Assembly: GCA_963722415.1 (NCBI GenBank)
Contig: CAVRNI010000033.1
Span: 124,001 to 188,000 of the forward strand
Direction of reading: 5' to 3'
DNA from: JALOLG01 sp963722415
GTDB taxonomy: Bacteria > Actinomycetota > Acidimicrobiia > Acidimicrobiales > Ilumatobacteraceae
DNA: 64,000 nt
The notes beneath the pieces are model-generated. The model saw nothing but the letters and a program-made list of their open reading frames with translations, made no database searches and was not told the origin of the DNA. Positions 51,134 through 60,411 of this stretch are shown here, piece after piece. How positions within the stretch are numbered: position 1 is the stretch's first letter; every line of letters begins with the position of its first letter. Both the position numbers and the translations under genes were made by a program.

Positions 51134-51640
51134 TCAGTCGTGGGCGAGCGCGTCGACGGCGACAGTGACGGCGAGCACCAGCACAGTGTCCGCGTCGTCG
51201 CGAACCTCCACCCCATAGGTGTCGCGGGCGCGCAGCCACTTCTTGGACACCTCGCCGATCTTCTTCCCGTCGCGTTCGATCTCGTAGTCGTGATCGACGA
51301 TGTTCCCCTTCACGGTCAGGTCCTCGCCGTGCTCGACCTCGACATGAAAGCGGTCTCGGAAGCCGATCATCGCCTTCTTGACGGTCGCCTCGTGGCCGCC
51401 GAACTCGATCTTGATCGCGTCGCGGATGCTCAGCTTGCGCTCGCGGATCGAGGCGACCTCGTTGCCGCGAACATCCTCGAGCACCCAGCTGTCTCGGATG
51501 CGTGCGGCCTTGCCATTGACCCTGAACGCCCGTTCACCGGATTCGTCCTCGATCCAATAATCGTCCCCGATCGAGATCATCTTCTCCTTCATCTTGAAGC
51601 GTCGTCCGACTGCGTCGTCCTGCTTTCGACCTCGCAACAT
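51134..51640 (-). CDS. LURP-one-related (scramblase-like barrel) protein, ~168 aa
   Basis: It reads KMKEKMISIGDDYWIEDESG, RAFRVNGKAARIRDSWVLED, REVS-like strand repeats, VKGNIVDHDYEIERDGKKIG and SKKWLRARDTYGVEVRDDAD, the LURP-one/tubby-type barrel in short bacterial form. There is no signal peptide or helix, so it is probably cytosolic or membrane-associated. Converges on the preceding gene. Confidence 0.82.
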   Translation of the reverse strand: MLRGRKQDDAVGRRFKMKEKMISIGDDYWIEDESGERAFRVNGKAARIRDSWVLEDVRGNEVASIRERKLSIRDAIKIEFGGHEATVKKAMIGFRDRFHVEVEHGEDLTVKGNIVDHDYEIERDGKKIGEVSKKWLRARDTYGVEVRDDADTVLVLAVTVAVDALAHD

Positions 51641-51771
51641 GCTCGATCCCCGTTCTCGTAGGCGCCGACACAGCCGGCGACGTCGACCTCCCGAATACTC
51701 TCATCGAATCGCCGGCTCGGTGATCAACGCACCGGGCGCTCCGCGTCGCACGTCCTACGCGACACTGTGGT

Positions 51772-52774
51772 GTGGGCATCGTCGGCGACACCAAGGACCG
51801 CCTCGACCGCGTGCAGCGGCGATATCGGGTACTCGGCTTTCCGTTCGGCGTCTACAAACGCTATGGCGAGGATCACGGTGGCTGGCTGGGAGCGATCATC
51901 ACGTACTACGGCTTCTTCGCATTGACGCCGCTGCTGTTGGTGTTCGTGACCGTGATGACGATCGTCTTCGACGACAACCCCACCTTGCTCAACCGCATTC
52001 TTGATGCAGTGTGGTCACAGCTCCCGTTCGTGGGCGAGGACATGAAGAAGAGTGTGAAGCCGATCGCGGGCGACCCGTTGGTTGTCGCGGTGGCGATGGC
52101 CGTGACGCTGTGGGGGGCGACGAACGTGATGAAGGCGTGCCAGGACACCCTGAACAGGATGTGGGGCGTGCCGCGGTACCGCCGGCCGGGATTTGTCGCC
52201 AAGTTGTGGCGCAGCATTGCCGTGTTCGCGCTTGCTCGGGCTCGGCGTGATCGGCACCGCCGTGATCACCGGTCTCACGTTGGGACTCAAACTCCCCCTG
52301 CTCAGCGCGGTCGCGACCGGGATCGGAACGTTCGTCGCCAACACGGTGATCACGCTCGGGCTGTTCCGTCTGCTCATCGCGCGGCAGCTGACGTTGCGCC
52401 AAGTGCTACCCGGCGCCCTCATCGTCGGCGCCGGCACCTATCTATTGACGTTGGCGGGCGCGCTCTACGTCCAACGTGTCGTGTCCGAGGCGAGCAGCCT
52501 CTACGGGTCGTTCGGGGCGATGGTCGGGCTCTTCGCCTGGATCGCGCTGCTCGTGCAGGTCTTCGTGTACGCGACCCTTGTCGACGTCGTGCGCGCGGAA
52601 CGGCTCTGGCCGCGCAGCCTCACCGGTCGGAACCTCGGTGACGGCGACATGCGAACGATCGAGTTCACGGCGCGTCGCAGTGTGCTGGTGGATCCCGAAC
52701 GACAACCGGCGTCGGACCCGGCGATTCCCGTGACACGGTCGACTGGAATCGCAACCGTGCGGTCTCGGATCTAG
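51772..52774 (+). CDS. YihY/BrkB-family membrane protein 1 (one frameshift)
   Basis: It starts at GTG 51772 with GFPFGVYKRYGEDHGGWLGA, IITYYGFFALTPLLLVFVTV and ATNVMKACQDTLNRMWGVPR. An extra base near 52233 breaks the frame; skipping it joins FAL to LGLGVIGTAVITGLTLGLKL and then SSLYGSFGAMVGLFAWIALL. Six helices, about 333 residues. The family is unassigned (once misnamed RNase BN). Its stop overlaps the stop of the opposite gene by four bases. A second YihY lies at 59315. Confidence 0.82.
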
Positions 52775-53298
52775 AACGGCGGAGCCGACGCGTCTGGATA
52801 GGTCGGTCGCGCAGTCGGCTGAACGCCCGGAGCCTGGGGGTAGGCCGTCGCGGTCGGCGGCATGCCAGGTGCTTGCGCCGCGGCAGCCAGTCGATCTTGC
52901 TCCTGGCGATACTCGGCGTCGGCTTCGGCCGCCTCGAGATACCGCAGTCGACCGGTCAGCCAGGTGATCAGCCCGCTCATGACGATCGCGATGATGCCGT
53001 AGACGATCATCGCAAACAGCACCGCCGTGTCGAACACCGCCTGGACGTCGGCGCTCGTCGTGCCGAGCTCGATCGGAGCGAAGATGCCCCTGAACGGCTC
53101 CATCACACGGTCGAGGTTGCGGTAGGCCCACTGGGTGAAACTCGCCGACGAGTTGGCGCCGAACAACAGGAGGAAGAAGCCGAGGAGCAGAATGATCTCG
53201 ACCGCGATCAGATAGAAGTAGACGAGGTAGGTGACCGCTCGGGCGAGCTGGACCATGATCTTTCTCGGCCCGATCGCTTGGACTTCATGCGTCGTCAT
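52771..53298 (-). CDS. YggT-like membrane protein, 175 aa
   Basis: ATG 53298 follows GGGGAGAATCCAAGACA. VQLARAVTYLVYFYLIAVEI, ILLLGFFLLLFGANSSASFT, QWAYRNLDRVMEPFRGIFAP and TAVLFAMIVYGIIAIVMSGL form the short repeated membrane unit of YggT proteins. A Pro/Ala-rich tail (PPTATAYPQAPGVQPTARPT) extends beyond it. Downstream of LAL regulator 2 and likely on its transcript. Confidence 0.75.
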   Translation of the reverse strand: MTTHEVQAIGPRKIMVQLARAVTYLVYFYLIAVEIILLLGFFLLLFGANSSASFTQWAYRNLDRVMEPFRGIFAPIELGTTSADVQAVFDTAVLFAMIVYGIIAIVMSGLITWLTGRLRYLEAAEADAEYRQEQDRLAAAAQAPGMPPTATAYPQAPGVQPTARPTYPDASAPPF

Positions 53299-53363
53299 TG
53301 TCTTGGATTCTCCCCTTCGTTTGGATGCATTGCGGATGACTGGTTGCGGCGGACCGCGGCGGA

Positions 53364-55881
53364 TCAGAGCAGTTCGACCTGGCGGGCGCGCAACAATGCG
53401 TCCCGCCGCCGCTCGACTCCGAGCTTGCGGTAGATCGACTTGAGGTGGGTCTTCACGGTGTTCACGGACACGAGCATCTCGGCCGCGATCTCGGTGTTCG
53501 ACATCAGCGTCGGGAGGTAGTGCAACACCACACGCTCGCGATCGGTGAGGCCGGCAACTGGCCCCGCATGATCTGCTCGCAGGTTGTCCAGCATCGCGAC
53601 TGCCGCCGAATTCGACGCACCGAGCTCCCAACTGTGGCGGTCGAGCAGCACCCGCAGTTCGCGCTCCCGTGCCAGCACTGGCCCCCAGAGCGCGGCAGGA
53701 GCGGCGAGGGCGATCGCCCGGTCGATCCATTCGAGGGCGGAGGCCTCGCGTTCGTGGCGCAGCTCGGCGATCGCGAGCAGCACATGGAGCTCGACGACGC
53801 TGCGAGGATGCTCGTGCGACAGCGTCGTCACGTGCCGCCACGGCGCGAGGCAGCTGTCGAGCCGGCGCAACGAAGTGTCAGCCAGCGCCCGGCGCGCGAC
53901 GGCGATGGTGTGTTCGAGCGTGCCGCCGATCGCGCAGCGCTCGCCCCTGCCGATCGATCGTCTCCACGACGCCGAGGGCCACCGCCACCGAACTGGGGAG
54001 GCCGGGCGGAGGAGGCGCGATGCTGGGGGCGATGCTCGGCGGCCGCCACGTTGCGATCCCGATGAGCATCCGCGTGCACTGCTCCAGTAGCCACGAACGA
54101 GGAGAGTCGGTCGAGGTGAGCGCCTCGGTGCGATGGCGCAGGCCGGCCATCTCACCGCGGAGGCCGTGCGCGATCGCAGCTGCCAGGTGCTCCCAGACGT
54201 GGGCGTCCGACGTTCCGCTCGAGTGAGAGCGCCGGCTCATCGACGTGGCGCGGTCCGGATCGCCGGCGGCGGCATCCATCACAGCGAGGATCGCGTCCGC
54301 CTCGCGGCGTGCCCACTCGGACGCCCCGGACAAGACTTGCGACCTCCTCGAAGCAGCGTCGCGCGGCTTTCTCACGACCTCCGGCGAGCAAGGCTTCGCC
54401 CTCGCGCACCAGGACGTAGGAGCTGAGCGCGTCCCGCGCGACGGGGTCATCGACGTGCTGCGTGATCCGGGGCATCGGCGAGCGTCGCGCCGGGCCACTC
54501 GGTGTCGGCATCCATCGAGATCGCTCGACCAGGAGCAGCTCACGAAGCAGCTTCACGGACGGCGGTGATTCGGACACGTCGATCGCTTCGGATCCCTTCG
54601 CCAATGCCCGCTCCGTCTTCCGACGGTCCCGCTGCCGCATCGCTTCGACGATCGCGAGCAGCTGCATCGCCGGTTCCGCGGACGCGGGACCTGACGTCGG
54701 GCTTCCGGGGATCACAGGAAGAGCGCCGGTCCGGATCAGGTGGTCCCCGCATCGCCTGGCTCGAAGTTGCCCGACGAGATGCCAGTCGCCGATCCGAGCA
54801 GCGTGCCGCTCGGCTTCGTCCAGATAGCCATTTTCGCCGTACCAGCGGGCAGCGGTGCTGACGAGGTTCCGTGCCTCGGTCGGCATCCGGTCGTTGAGGC
54901 GTGCCCGGAGGAGTGTCGCCATGATGCCGTGGTACCGATAGCTGGTGCCGCTCGAATCGACCTGCAGCAGGAACGTGCCAGATCGCGCGAGACGGTGGAG
55001 GCGCTGCCCGGCCATGGTGTTCCCGGTGAGCAGCGTGGCGAGCTCGGGGGTGAGCAGGTCGGCCGCGCTGGTGCGCAGGAGAAAGCGTCGATCGGCCGGT
55101 GTGAGGCGGTCCAGAACCTCCTCGATCAAGAAGTCGAGGACGAGCGCTTCGCTCGCGCCCAAACGCTCCCAAGGACGCGTCTCGACACCTTCCGACAGCA
55201 TCGTGCGTGCCGCCAGGCACAGCGCGGCCACCCAGCCCTCGGACCACCGGACCAATGTCCGCACGGCGTCCGCCGGGATGTCCAGCCCGAACCAGGCCAT
55301 GAACGTCGTCGCTTCGTCCACATCGAACGCAAGATCGCGTCACCCGGATCTGGGCCAGCCGTCCCTGGAGCTGCAGCCGCTGAATGCCCAACGGCGGATC
55401 GGCGCGGGTCACGATGATCCAATGCAGCCACGGGGGCGATGCGGCGGCGAGTCGACTGAGGTCGTGCCACACCGATCGATCGGTGATCTCGTGAGCGTCG
55501 TCGAGCACGACGACGATGTCGGCACCTCCCGAGCGGGATCTGCTCAGTCTGTCGGCGAGGGAGACGCTGCCGGCGCGCGCCGCCCGGTGCGCACCGGCGA
55601 GTTGTCCCAGCCGTTCCGAGATGCTCCGTGAGCTCGTCGTACAGGGGATCGAGATCGTTCCCCCGCACTTCCATGTCGAACCAGACCACCGAGAGGTCCG
55701 GCCGGCCGGCCGCCCAGTCCGCAGCGAGCGTTGTCTTTCCGGTGCCCGGCGGAGCACAGATGAGGGTGATGGTGCGTTCGCACGCGGCGTCCAACTGCGT
55801 CGTGAGTCGCGGTCGGCGGAAGGCCCGCGACGAGAGCGTCGGTGCGGCGGAGGTACTGATGACATCGGCCATCGCTGACAT
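53364..55881 (-). CDS. LAL-type LuxR regulator 2 (several frameshifts)
   Basis: It starts at ATG 55881 or 55872 (the latter nine bases after GGAG). ATPase parts: LICAPPGTGKTTLAADWAAG (Walker A) and GGADIVVVLDDAHE (Walker B), then a helical middle and the LuxR DNA-binding end (LTDRERVVLHYLPTLMSNTE, SVNTVKTHLKSIYRKLGVER). At least five frame changes lie between 55690 and 54150, and conserved parts continue across them. It has the same architecture as LAL 1 and about the same length (840 residues). Divergent from DUF1269 across two boxes. Confidence 0.82.
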
Positions 55882-55938
55882 CTCCGATCCGATCGCGGGG
55901 GACTTGACGATCAAACACCTGTGGGGGTGAGGTCGCGA

Positions 55939-56006
55939 ACCACCCTAATACGGGTGAAACCGAGGTGACGCGGGCCGTGCCCGCGTGATCACCCCTCGTG
56001 GGTGAG
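55939..56006. promoter_or_regulatory. Two palindromes (regulon boxes 4 and 5)
   Basis: Box 4: ACCACC (55939) N8 GGTGAA (55953-55958). Box 5: ATCACC (55988) N7 GGTGAG (56001-56006). Both lie between LAL regulator 2 and DUF1269. A third, looser match (AACACC ... GGTGAG) is at 55914-55931. Confidence 0.6.
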
Positions 56007-56056
56007 GCATCAGCGTTGTCGTCCGAGCTGAATGGGGACCAACCTGGGAGGTTCCA

Positions 56057-56587
56057 ATGGCCATCGACACGTTCATCTCAATCGTCGGGGTATACGAGAG
56101 CGTTGACGACGCCCTCGCCGACTACGAAGCGATCAAGGTGCTCCACCGCGAGGCGGACCTCATGGACGCCTACGACGCAGCCGTCATCGAGCGGCGTGCG
56201 GACGGCAAGGTCAAGATCGCCAAGAAGCACGAGACCCCCACGCGGGTGGGTGGTGTGCTCGGTGCGGGGGTCGGCCTGGCGACGGGTCTCGTCGTCGTGC
56301 TGTTCCCGTTCGCCGCCATCGGGAGTGGGGTCATCGCCGCGACGACAGCGGGCGGCAGCGTGCTCGGTGCCGTCGCCGGGCACGCCGCGGCGGGGATGAG
56401 CCGCCACGATCTGAAGGAGCTCGGCGAGCACCTCGACAAGGGAAATGCAGGGCTCATCGTGGTCGGTGTCGCCGACATGGGTGCCCGGATCGAGGAAGCG
56501 ATGAAGCAGGCGTCGAAGGTCGAACAGAAGGAGTTGAAGGCCGACAACGACGCCATCGAGGCCGACGCGTCGACGTCTGAGCACTGA
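56057..56587 (+). CDS. DUF1269 membrane-associated stress protein, 176 aa
   Basis: ATG 56057 follows TGGGAGGTTCCA. FISIVGVYESVDDALADYEA, DLMDAYDAAVIERRADGKVK, VGGVLGAGVGLATGLVVVLF, HLDKGNAGLIVVGVADMGAR and EEAMKQASK are the DUF1269 signature, with a Gly-rich helix pair in the middle. The family is widespread in actinobacteria and poorly studied; some members associate with membranes and stress. Confidence 0.85.
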   Translation: MAIDTFISIVGVYESVDDALADYEAIKVLHREADLMDAYDAAVIERRADGKVKIAKKHETPTRVGGVLGAGVGLATGLVVVLFPFAAIGSGVIAATTAGGSVLGAVAGHAAAGMSRHDLKELGEHLDKGNAGLIVVGVADMGARIEEAMKQASKVEQKELKADNDAIEADASTSEH

Positions 56588-56609
56588 CGTCGCCTGAACT
56601 GGGCAGGAG

Positions 56610-57882
56610 TTAAGCCACCACCGCCGCCGCTGGTTGTGCAGGCGCCGCGGGTTGGTCGGGCAGGTACCTCCGGGCCAAGAGGAACGAGATGATCGCCAGC
56701 CCCATCCCCACCATCAGCGAGACGATGCTGATGCCGAGCACGGCGATGACGACAACGCCGAGCAGTATCGCGCCCACCAGGACGAGGTCGCCGCGGCGCC
56801 AGCGGCGACGGAGCAGCGCCAACGCCACGGCCGCCGCAGCAACGATCAGCAGCACGCCGGCCAGCCGCAGCAGTCCGGTCGTTGCCCCCTCGAGGATGGC
56901 CGAGATCGCCGCGCGACCACCAGGCTTGGCCGCGAGCTCTGGGGCGTCGTCGGCCACGCGTCGGACGGCCGAGCGGATGAAGACCATTGCGGCGATGACA
57001 CTGAGCCCGAGCACCAGGACCGCTCGCCAGCGGTCGCGGGCAACGACAATGGTGGCCGCGAGCAGCACGACCGTGAGCGCGATCAGCACCCAGACGGCTC
57101 GCTTGGCGAAGGCGAAGATGCTCTGGGCGCTCTGCAACGACGCTTGGCGGTCGGCGAGGGTGTCGCTCTGGTAGACGACGAGCTGGCCGAAGTCGTCTGG
57201 CAGGTCACGACCGGTCGCATCGCTGAGCGCGGCGATCTGGTCGGCGGGAGCGCCGTCGGCCGTCATCTCGGGCACCTCCAGATCGCTGAACAACCCGAGG
57301 CCTTGGAGTTGGGTCAGACCGCGGCCGATCAACGGCAGCAGGTTCACGCTCACCTCGCCGTCGACGACCGTGATGCCGTCGACCAAGCCGTCACCCTCGA
57401 GCAGCTGCATGGCGCGCCGATGCGCTCGTTCGACGACCTCGGTGATCACGGCTTGGACATCGTCATCCGCCATCACAGCCGTCAACCTTCGATCCACGGC
57501 AGATCGGGCGCCGTCCGCGATCACGGGCGCCAACCGGGCGAGCTGGTCAGGCAACAGGTCGTTCATCAGGGCCTCGATGTCGACGGCCGCGAAGACCTGC
57601 TCGGTCACATGGTCGGCGAGCGCCGCCGAGACCTCCGGTTCGGCCAACGCGTCACCGACGATGCTCGCCACCTTCTCGCTGTCGAACACCGTCGCTTGCG
57701 CCCAGACTGCGATCGTGGTCGGGATCAGCATCACGATCGTGAGCACGCCGAGCCCGATGGCGACGGCGCCGCGGATGCGACCCCTGCTCGTCGTGGTCGC
57801 TCCGGCTGGCTGCTCGGGGTCGGCAGCCGGTCGGGTGGCGGCAGGCTCGAGGGATCTGCACCGCTGTCCGTGTTCGAGGTCA
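56610..57882 (-). CDS. Integral membrane protein, ~420 aa, helical extracellular domain
   Basis: After a disordered N-terminus, the helix GAVAIGLGVLTIVMLIPTTI is followed by about 200 residues outside the membrane (FDSEKVASIVGDALAEPEVS, LPDQLARLAPVIADGARSAV). Four to five C-terminal helices follow (VWVLIALTVVLLAATIVVAR, AGVLLIVAAAAVALALL, LVLVGAILLGVVVIAVLGIS). The start is uncertain: ATG 57882 needs one base inserted near 57850 to join the main frame. No family assigned. Divergent from the FGE. Confidence 0.65.
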
Positions 57883-57916
57883 TTCCCTATTCTTGCCAAA
57901 TCGAGGATTCGTGCGA

Positions 57917-57936
57917 ATCACCCTCTGGAGGGTGGT
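57917..57936. promoter_or_regulatory. Palindrome ATCACC-N8-GGTGGT (regulon box 6)
   Basis: ATCACC 57917-57922, eight bases, GGTGGT 57931-57936, between the membrane protein and the FGE. Next to it is a perfect GATTCG-TG-CGAATC palindrome at 57906-57919, which shares its last bases. Confidence 0.58.
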
Positions 57937-57975
57937 GTCTCGGAACTGCGGTTCGCTCATCGTTGGCTCGATGTC

Positions 57976-58869
57976 ATGTTGGCTGTTCGTGTGGGGCGAC
58001 GCTTGAGTCCCAGCCCGGCGTCGACGTTGGTGCGTCTCGCCGGCGGCAGCTTCCGGATGGGGTCGGCCGGACGCGAGGCGTATCCGGCCGACGGCGAGGC
58101 GCCCGTGCACAACGTGGATCTGAGCCCGTTCAGCATCGATTCCGTCGCCGTGTCGAACGACCGATTCGACACGTTCGTCTCGCAGACAGGCTTCGTCACC
58201 GAGGCCGAACGATTCGGTTGGTCGTTCGTGTTCGCCGGCTTCCTGCCCGATGACTTTCCGGACACCCGCGGCGTCGTCGACGCGCCGTGGTGGCGACAGG
58301 TGCACGGGGCGGACTGGCGCCACCCCGACGGCCCGGATTCCGGGCTCGCCGGCCGGGAGCAACATCCGGTCATCCACGTCTCGTGGAACGACGCGCAGGC
58401 GTACTGCCGGTGGGCCGGCGTGCGGCTGCCCACGGAGGCCGAGTGGGAGTACGCCGCGCGCGGCGGTCGCGCGTCGTCGGTGTATCCGTGGGGCGACGAC
58501 CTCGAACCCGACGGTGAGCACCTGATGAACGTCTTTCAGGGCACGTTCCCGAGCGAGAACACGTCGGCCGACGGGTACGCGGGGACGGCGCCGGTCGACT
58601 CGTTCCCACCGAACGGATTCGGCTTGCACAACATGACCGGCAACGTGTGGGAGTGGTGCGCCGACTGGTTCGATCCCACCTACTACCGAACCAGCGCCCG
58701 CCACGACCCGACCGGACCGGAATCGGGAACGCATCGGGTCATGCGCGGCGGCTCGTACCTGTGTCACGCCTCGTACTGCCGTCGCTACCGCGTCGCCGCC
58801 CGGAGTGCCAACACCCCGGACAGCTCCACCGGCAACCTCGGCTTCCGGGTCGTCGGACTCGACGTCTGA
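57976..58869 (+). CDS. Formylglycine-generating enzyme (sulfatase maturation)
   Basis: 297 residues. FGE/SUMF1 hallmarks: LAGGSFRMGSAGREAYPADG, VSNDRFDTFVSQTGFVTEAE, PVIHVSWNDAQAYCRWAGVR, LPTEAEWEYAARGG, FGLHNMTGNVWEWCADWF and, decisively, GGSYLCHASYCRRYRVAARS, which holds the two copper-binding catalytic cysteines, then ANTPDSSTGNLGFRVV. Many FGE-sulfatase-fold proteins lack this Cys pair, so this one is probably a true enzyme. It oxidises the CxPxR cysteine of sulfatases to formylglycine, and a sulfatase with that site lies 8 kb away. Confidence 0.93.
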   Translation: MLAVRVGRRLSPSPASTLVRLAGGSFRMGSAGREAYPADGEAPVHNVDLSPFSIDSVAVSNDRFDTFVSQTGFVTEAERFGWSFVFAGFLPDDFPDTRGVVDAPWWRQVHGADWRHPDGPDSGLAGREQHPVIHVSWNDAQAYCRWAGVRLPTEAEWEYAARGGRASSVYPWGDDLEPDGEHLMNVFQGTFPSENTSADGYAGTAPVDSFPPNGFGLHNMTGNVWEWCADWFDPTYYRTSARHDPTGPESGTHRVMRGGSYLCHASYCRRYRVAARSANTPDSSTGNLGFRVVGLDV

Positions 58870-58908
58870 CGGCGGCGCGAGTATCCGTCTCCGATCGTGT
58901 CCGGGCAG

Positions 58909-59130
58909 TCACCCGGCGTCGGGTGCGCCGACTCGGCGCACCTCCATCAGTTCGAGGCCCAAACCCTCCAGTTGCCGCAGCATCCCGTACAGCGCCGACT
59001 GATCCTCGAACGCGCCGCCGAGCATCGTTTCGACCGGCAACTCGCACACGGACAGGTCGAGTCGTTCGAACTCGGAGGCAAGCGAACGTGTCAGACGCCC
59101 CCGCACTCGTATCTCGAATCTCGAGTTCAT
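58909..59130 (-). CDS. Small alpha/beta protein, paralogue C, 73 aa
   Basis: ATG 59130. NSRFEIRVRGRLTRSLASEF, CELPVETMLGGAFEDQSALY, GMLRQLEGLGLELMEVRRVG. It is the cleanest member of the three paralogues (see 44712 and 47776): a strand with VRG, FxDQSxL, a helix, and a final GLxLxxV strand. It opposes YihY protein 2 across regulon box 7. Confidence 0.68.
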   Translation of the reverse strand: MNSRFEIRVRGRLTRSLASEFERLDLSVCELPVETMLGGAFEDQSALYGMLRQLEGLGLELMEVRRVGAPDAG

Positions 59131-59190
59131 CTCTCAGCCTCGGATCTCGGGGGACCGACCGCCAGCCTCGTCGACGCATCGTGATCGTGC

Positions 59191-59209
59191 GTCACCCTCC
59201 TCGGGTGAC
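59191..59209. promoter_or_regulatory. Palindrome GTCACCC-N5-GGGTGAC (regulon box 7)
   Basis: A perfect seven-base dyad with a five-base spacer, the best symmetric copy of the shared box. It lies between paralogue C (starting at 59130 on the minus strand) and YihY protein 2. Confidence 0.65.
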
Positions 59210-59314
59210 GTGGGGGTCGACCATCGAGTGAAAGGATCGCGTCGACCATGCTGCCCAGCCCACGTGCCCGTGTGCTCGCCAAGCTGCGGATCTCGCCGCA
59301 CTCGTCGGATCGTC

Positions 59315-60367
59315 ATGCCTGAGACACCACGCACGGACGACGCCGGTGATCGGGCCGATCACGAGTCCGAGTCGTCTGCTGATCCGATCGTGGACAGGTC
59401 GGACTCGAGCCGGCGGAGTCTGGGCGCGTGGAGCAAGGCGCAGATGAGCTCGGGGCAGAGTCAACTGAGCCTGCATTTCGCGAAGCACCGAGATCGACCA
59501 CTCGTCGACCTCGGACTGCGGATCTACCAACGCGACCGCGAGTCGGCGGGCACGGTCGTCGGCAGCGCCATCGCCTTCCGGCTGTTTCTGTTCTTCGTGC
59601 CGCTTCTGCTCTTCGTCGTGGGCCTGGCCGGGTTCGTCGCGAGCGTGGGTCGACGCCGACACGGTCAACGACAACGCCGGCCTCACAGGAAGCCTGGCGG
59701 TGCAGATCAACTCCGCCCTGTCGCAATCCAACAGCACGCGTTGGGTTGCCGTGCTGCTCGGGTTGTTCGGTATGGCGAGCACAGGGCGCACGTTGAGCAA
59801 GGTACTCGTCACGACGAGTTGCCTCGCCTGGCGACTGCCCATGAAGTCGAAGGCATCGATGCGGGTCGTCGGAGCGATCGTCGGGCTGATCGCGGGCATC
59901 GGTCTGGTCGCCACGATCGTCAATCGGATCCGCACCGAGCTCGGCGTCGGGCGTGGCGACCATCTCGTTCGTGGGCGCCGTTGGTGGTGTACACGCTGGC
60001 ATGGGTGGTGCTGTCGATGATGCTGCCGAGGGCGTCGACCGACCCGGGAGTGGTGCTTCCCGGGGCTGTGCTCGTCGGCATCACGCTGGCGGGCATGCAG
60101 GCGGTGAGCCAGCTCTACCTGCCGGGCCGGCTCAGCCGCGCATCAGAGCTGTACGGCGCGATCGGCACGACGATCGTGACACTGGGATGGTTCTTCATCC
60201 TCGGTCGGGCGATGGTGCTGGCGATGGTGCTCAACGCGGTCATTCACGAGCGCTTCGGGAGCATCTCGCAGGTCGCGTTCTCACTGCCGGTGATGCGCAT
60301 CCTGCCCCGCAAGTCAGCATGGGTCAGGCGGTTCTTCGACCTGGATGATGGCGCCGCTCCAGGGTGA
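59315..60367 (+). CDS. YihY/BrkB-family membrane protein 2 (two frameshifts)
   Basis: It starts near ATG 59315 with a long charged head (FAKHRDRPLVDLGLRIYQRD), then SAIAFRLFLFFVPLLLFVVG. Segments continue in another frame from about 59650 (ALSQSNSTRWVAVLLGLFGM, VVGAIVGLIAGIGLVATIVN) and return near 59965 (VVYTLAWVVLSMMLPRAS, RASELYGAIGTTIVTLGWFF). About 350 residues, with the same family features as the gene at 51772 but only distantly similar to it. Confidence 0.72.
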   Translation: MPETPRTDDAGDRADHESESSADPIVDRSDSSRRSLGAWSKAQMSSGQSQLSLHFAKHRDRPLVDLGLRIYQRDRESAGTVVGSAIAFRLFLFFVPLLLFVVGLAGFVASVGRRRHGQRQRRPHRKPGGADQLRPVAIQQHALGCRAARVVRYGEHRAHVEQGTRHDELPRLATAHEVEGIDAGRRSDRRADRGHRSGRHDRQSDPHRARRRAWRPSRSWAPLVVYTLAWVVLSMMLPRASTDPGVVLPGAVLVGITLAGMQAVSQLYLPGRLSRASELYGAIGTTIVTLGWFFILGRAMVLAMVLNAVIHERFGSISQVAFSLPVMRILPRKSAWVRRFFDLDDGAAPG

Positions 60368-60411
60368 CGGGCATCGATCATTGGCCCGTGGCCGTGTGAC
60401 ACCATCGTCGC

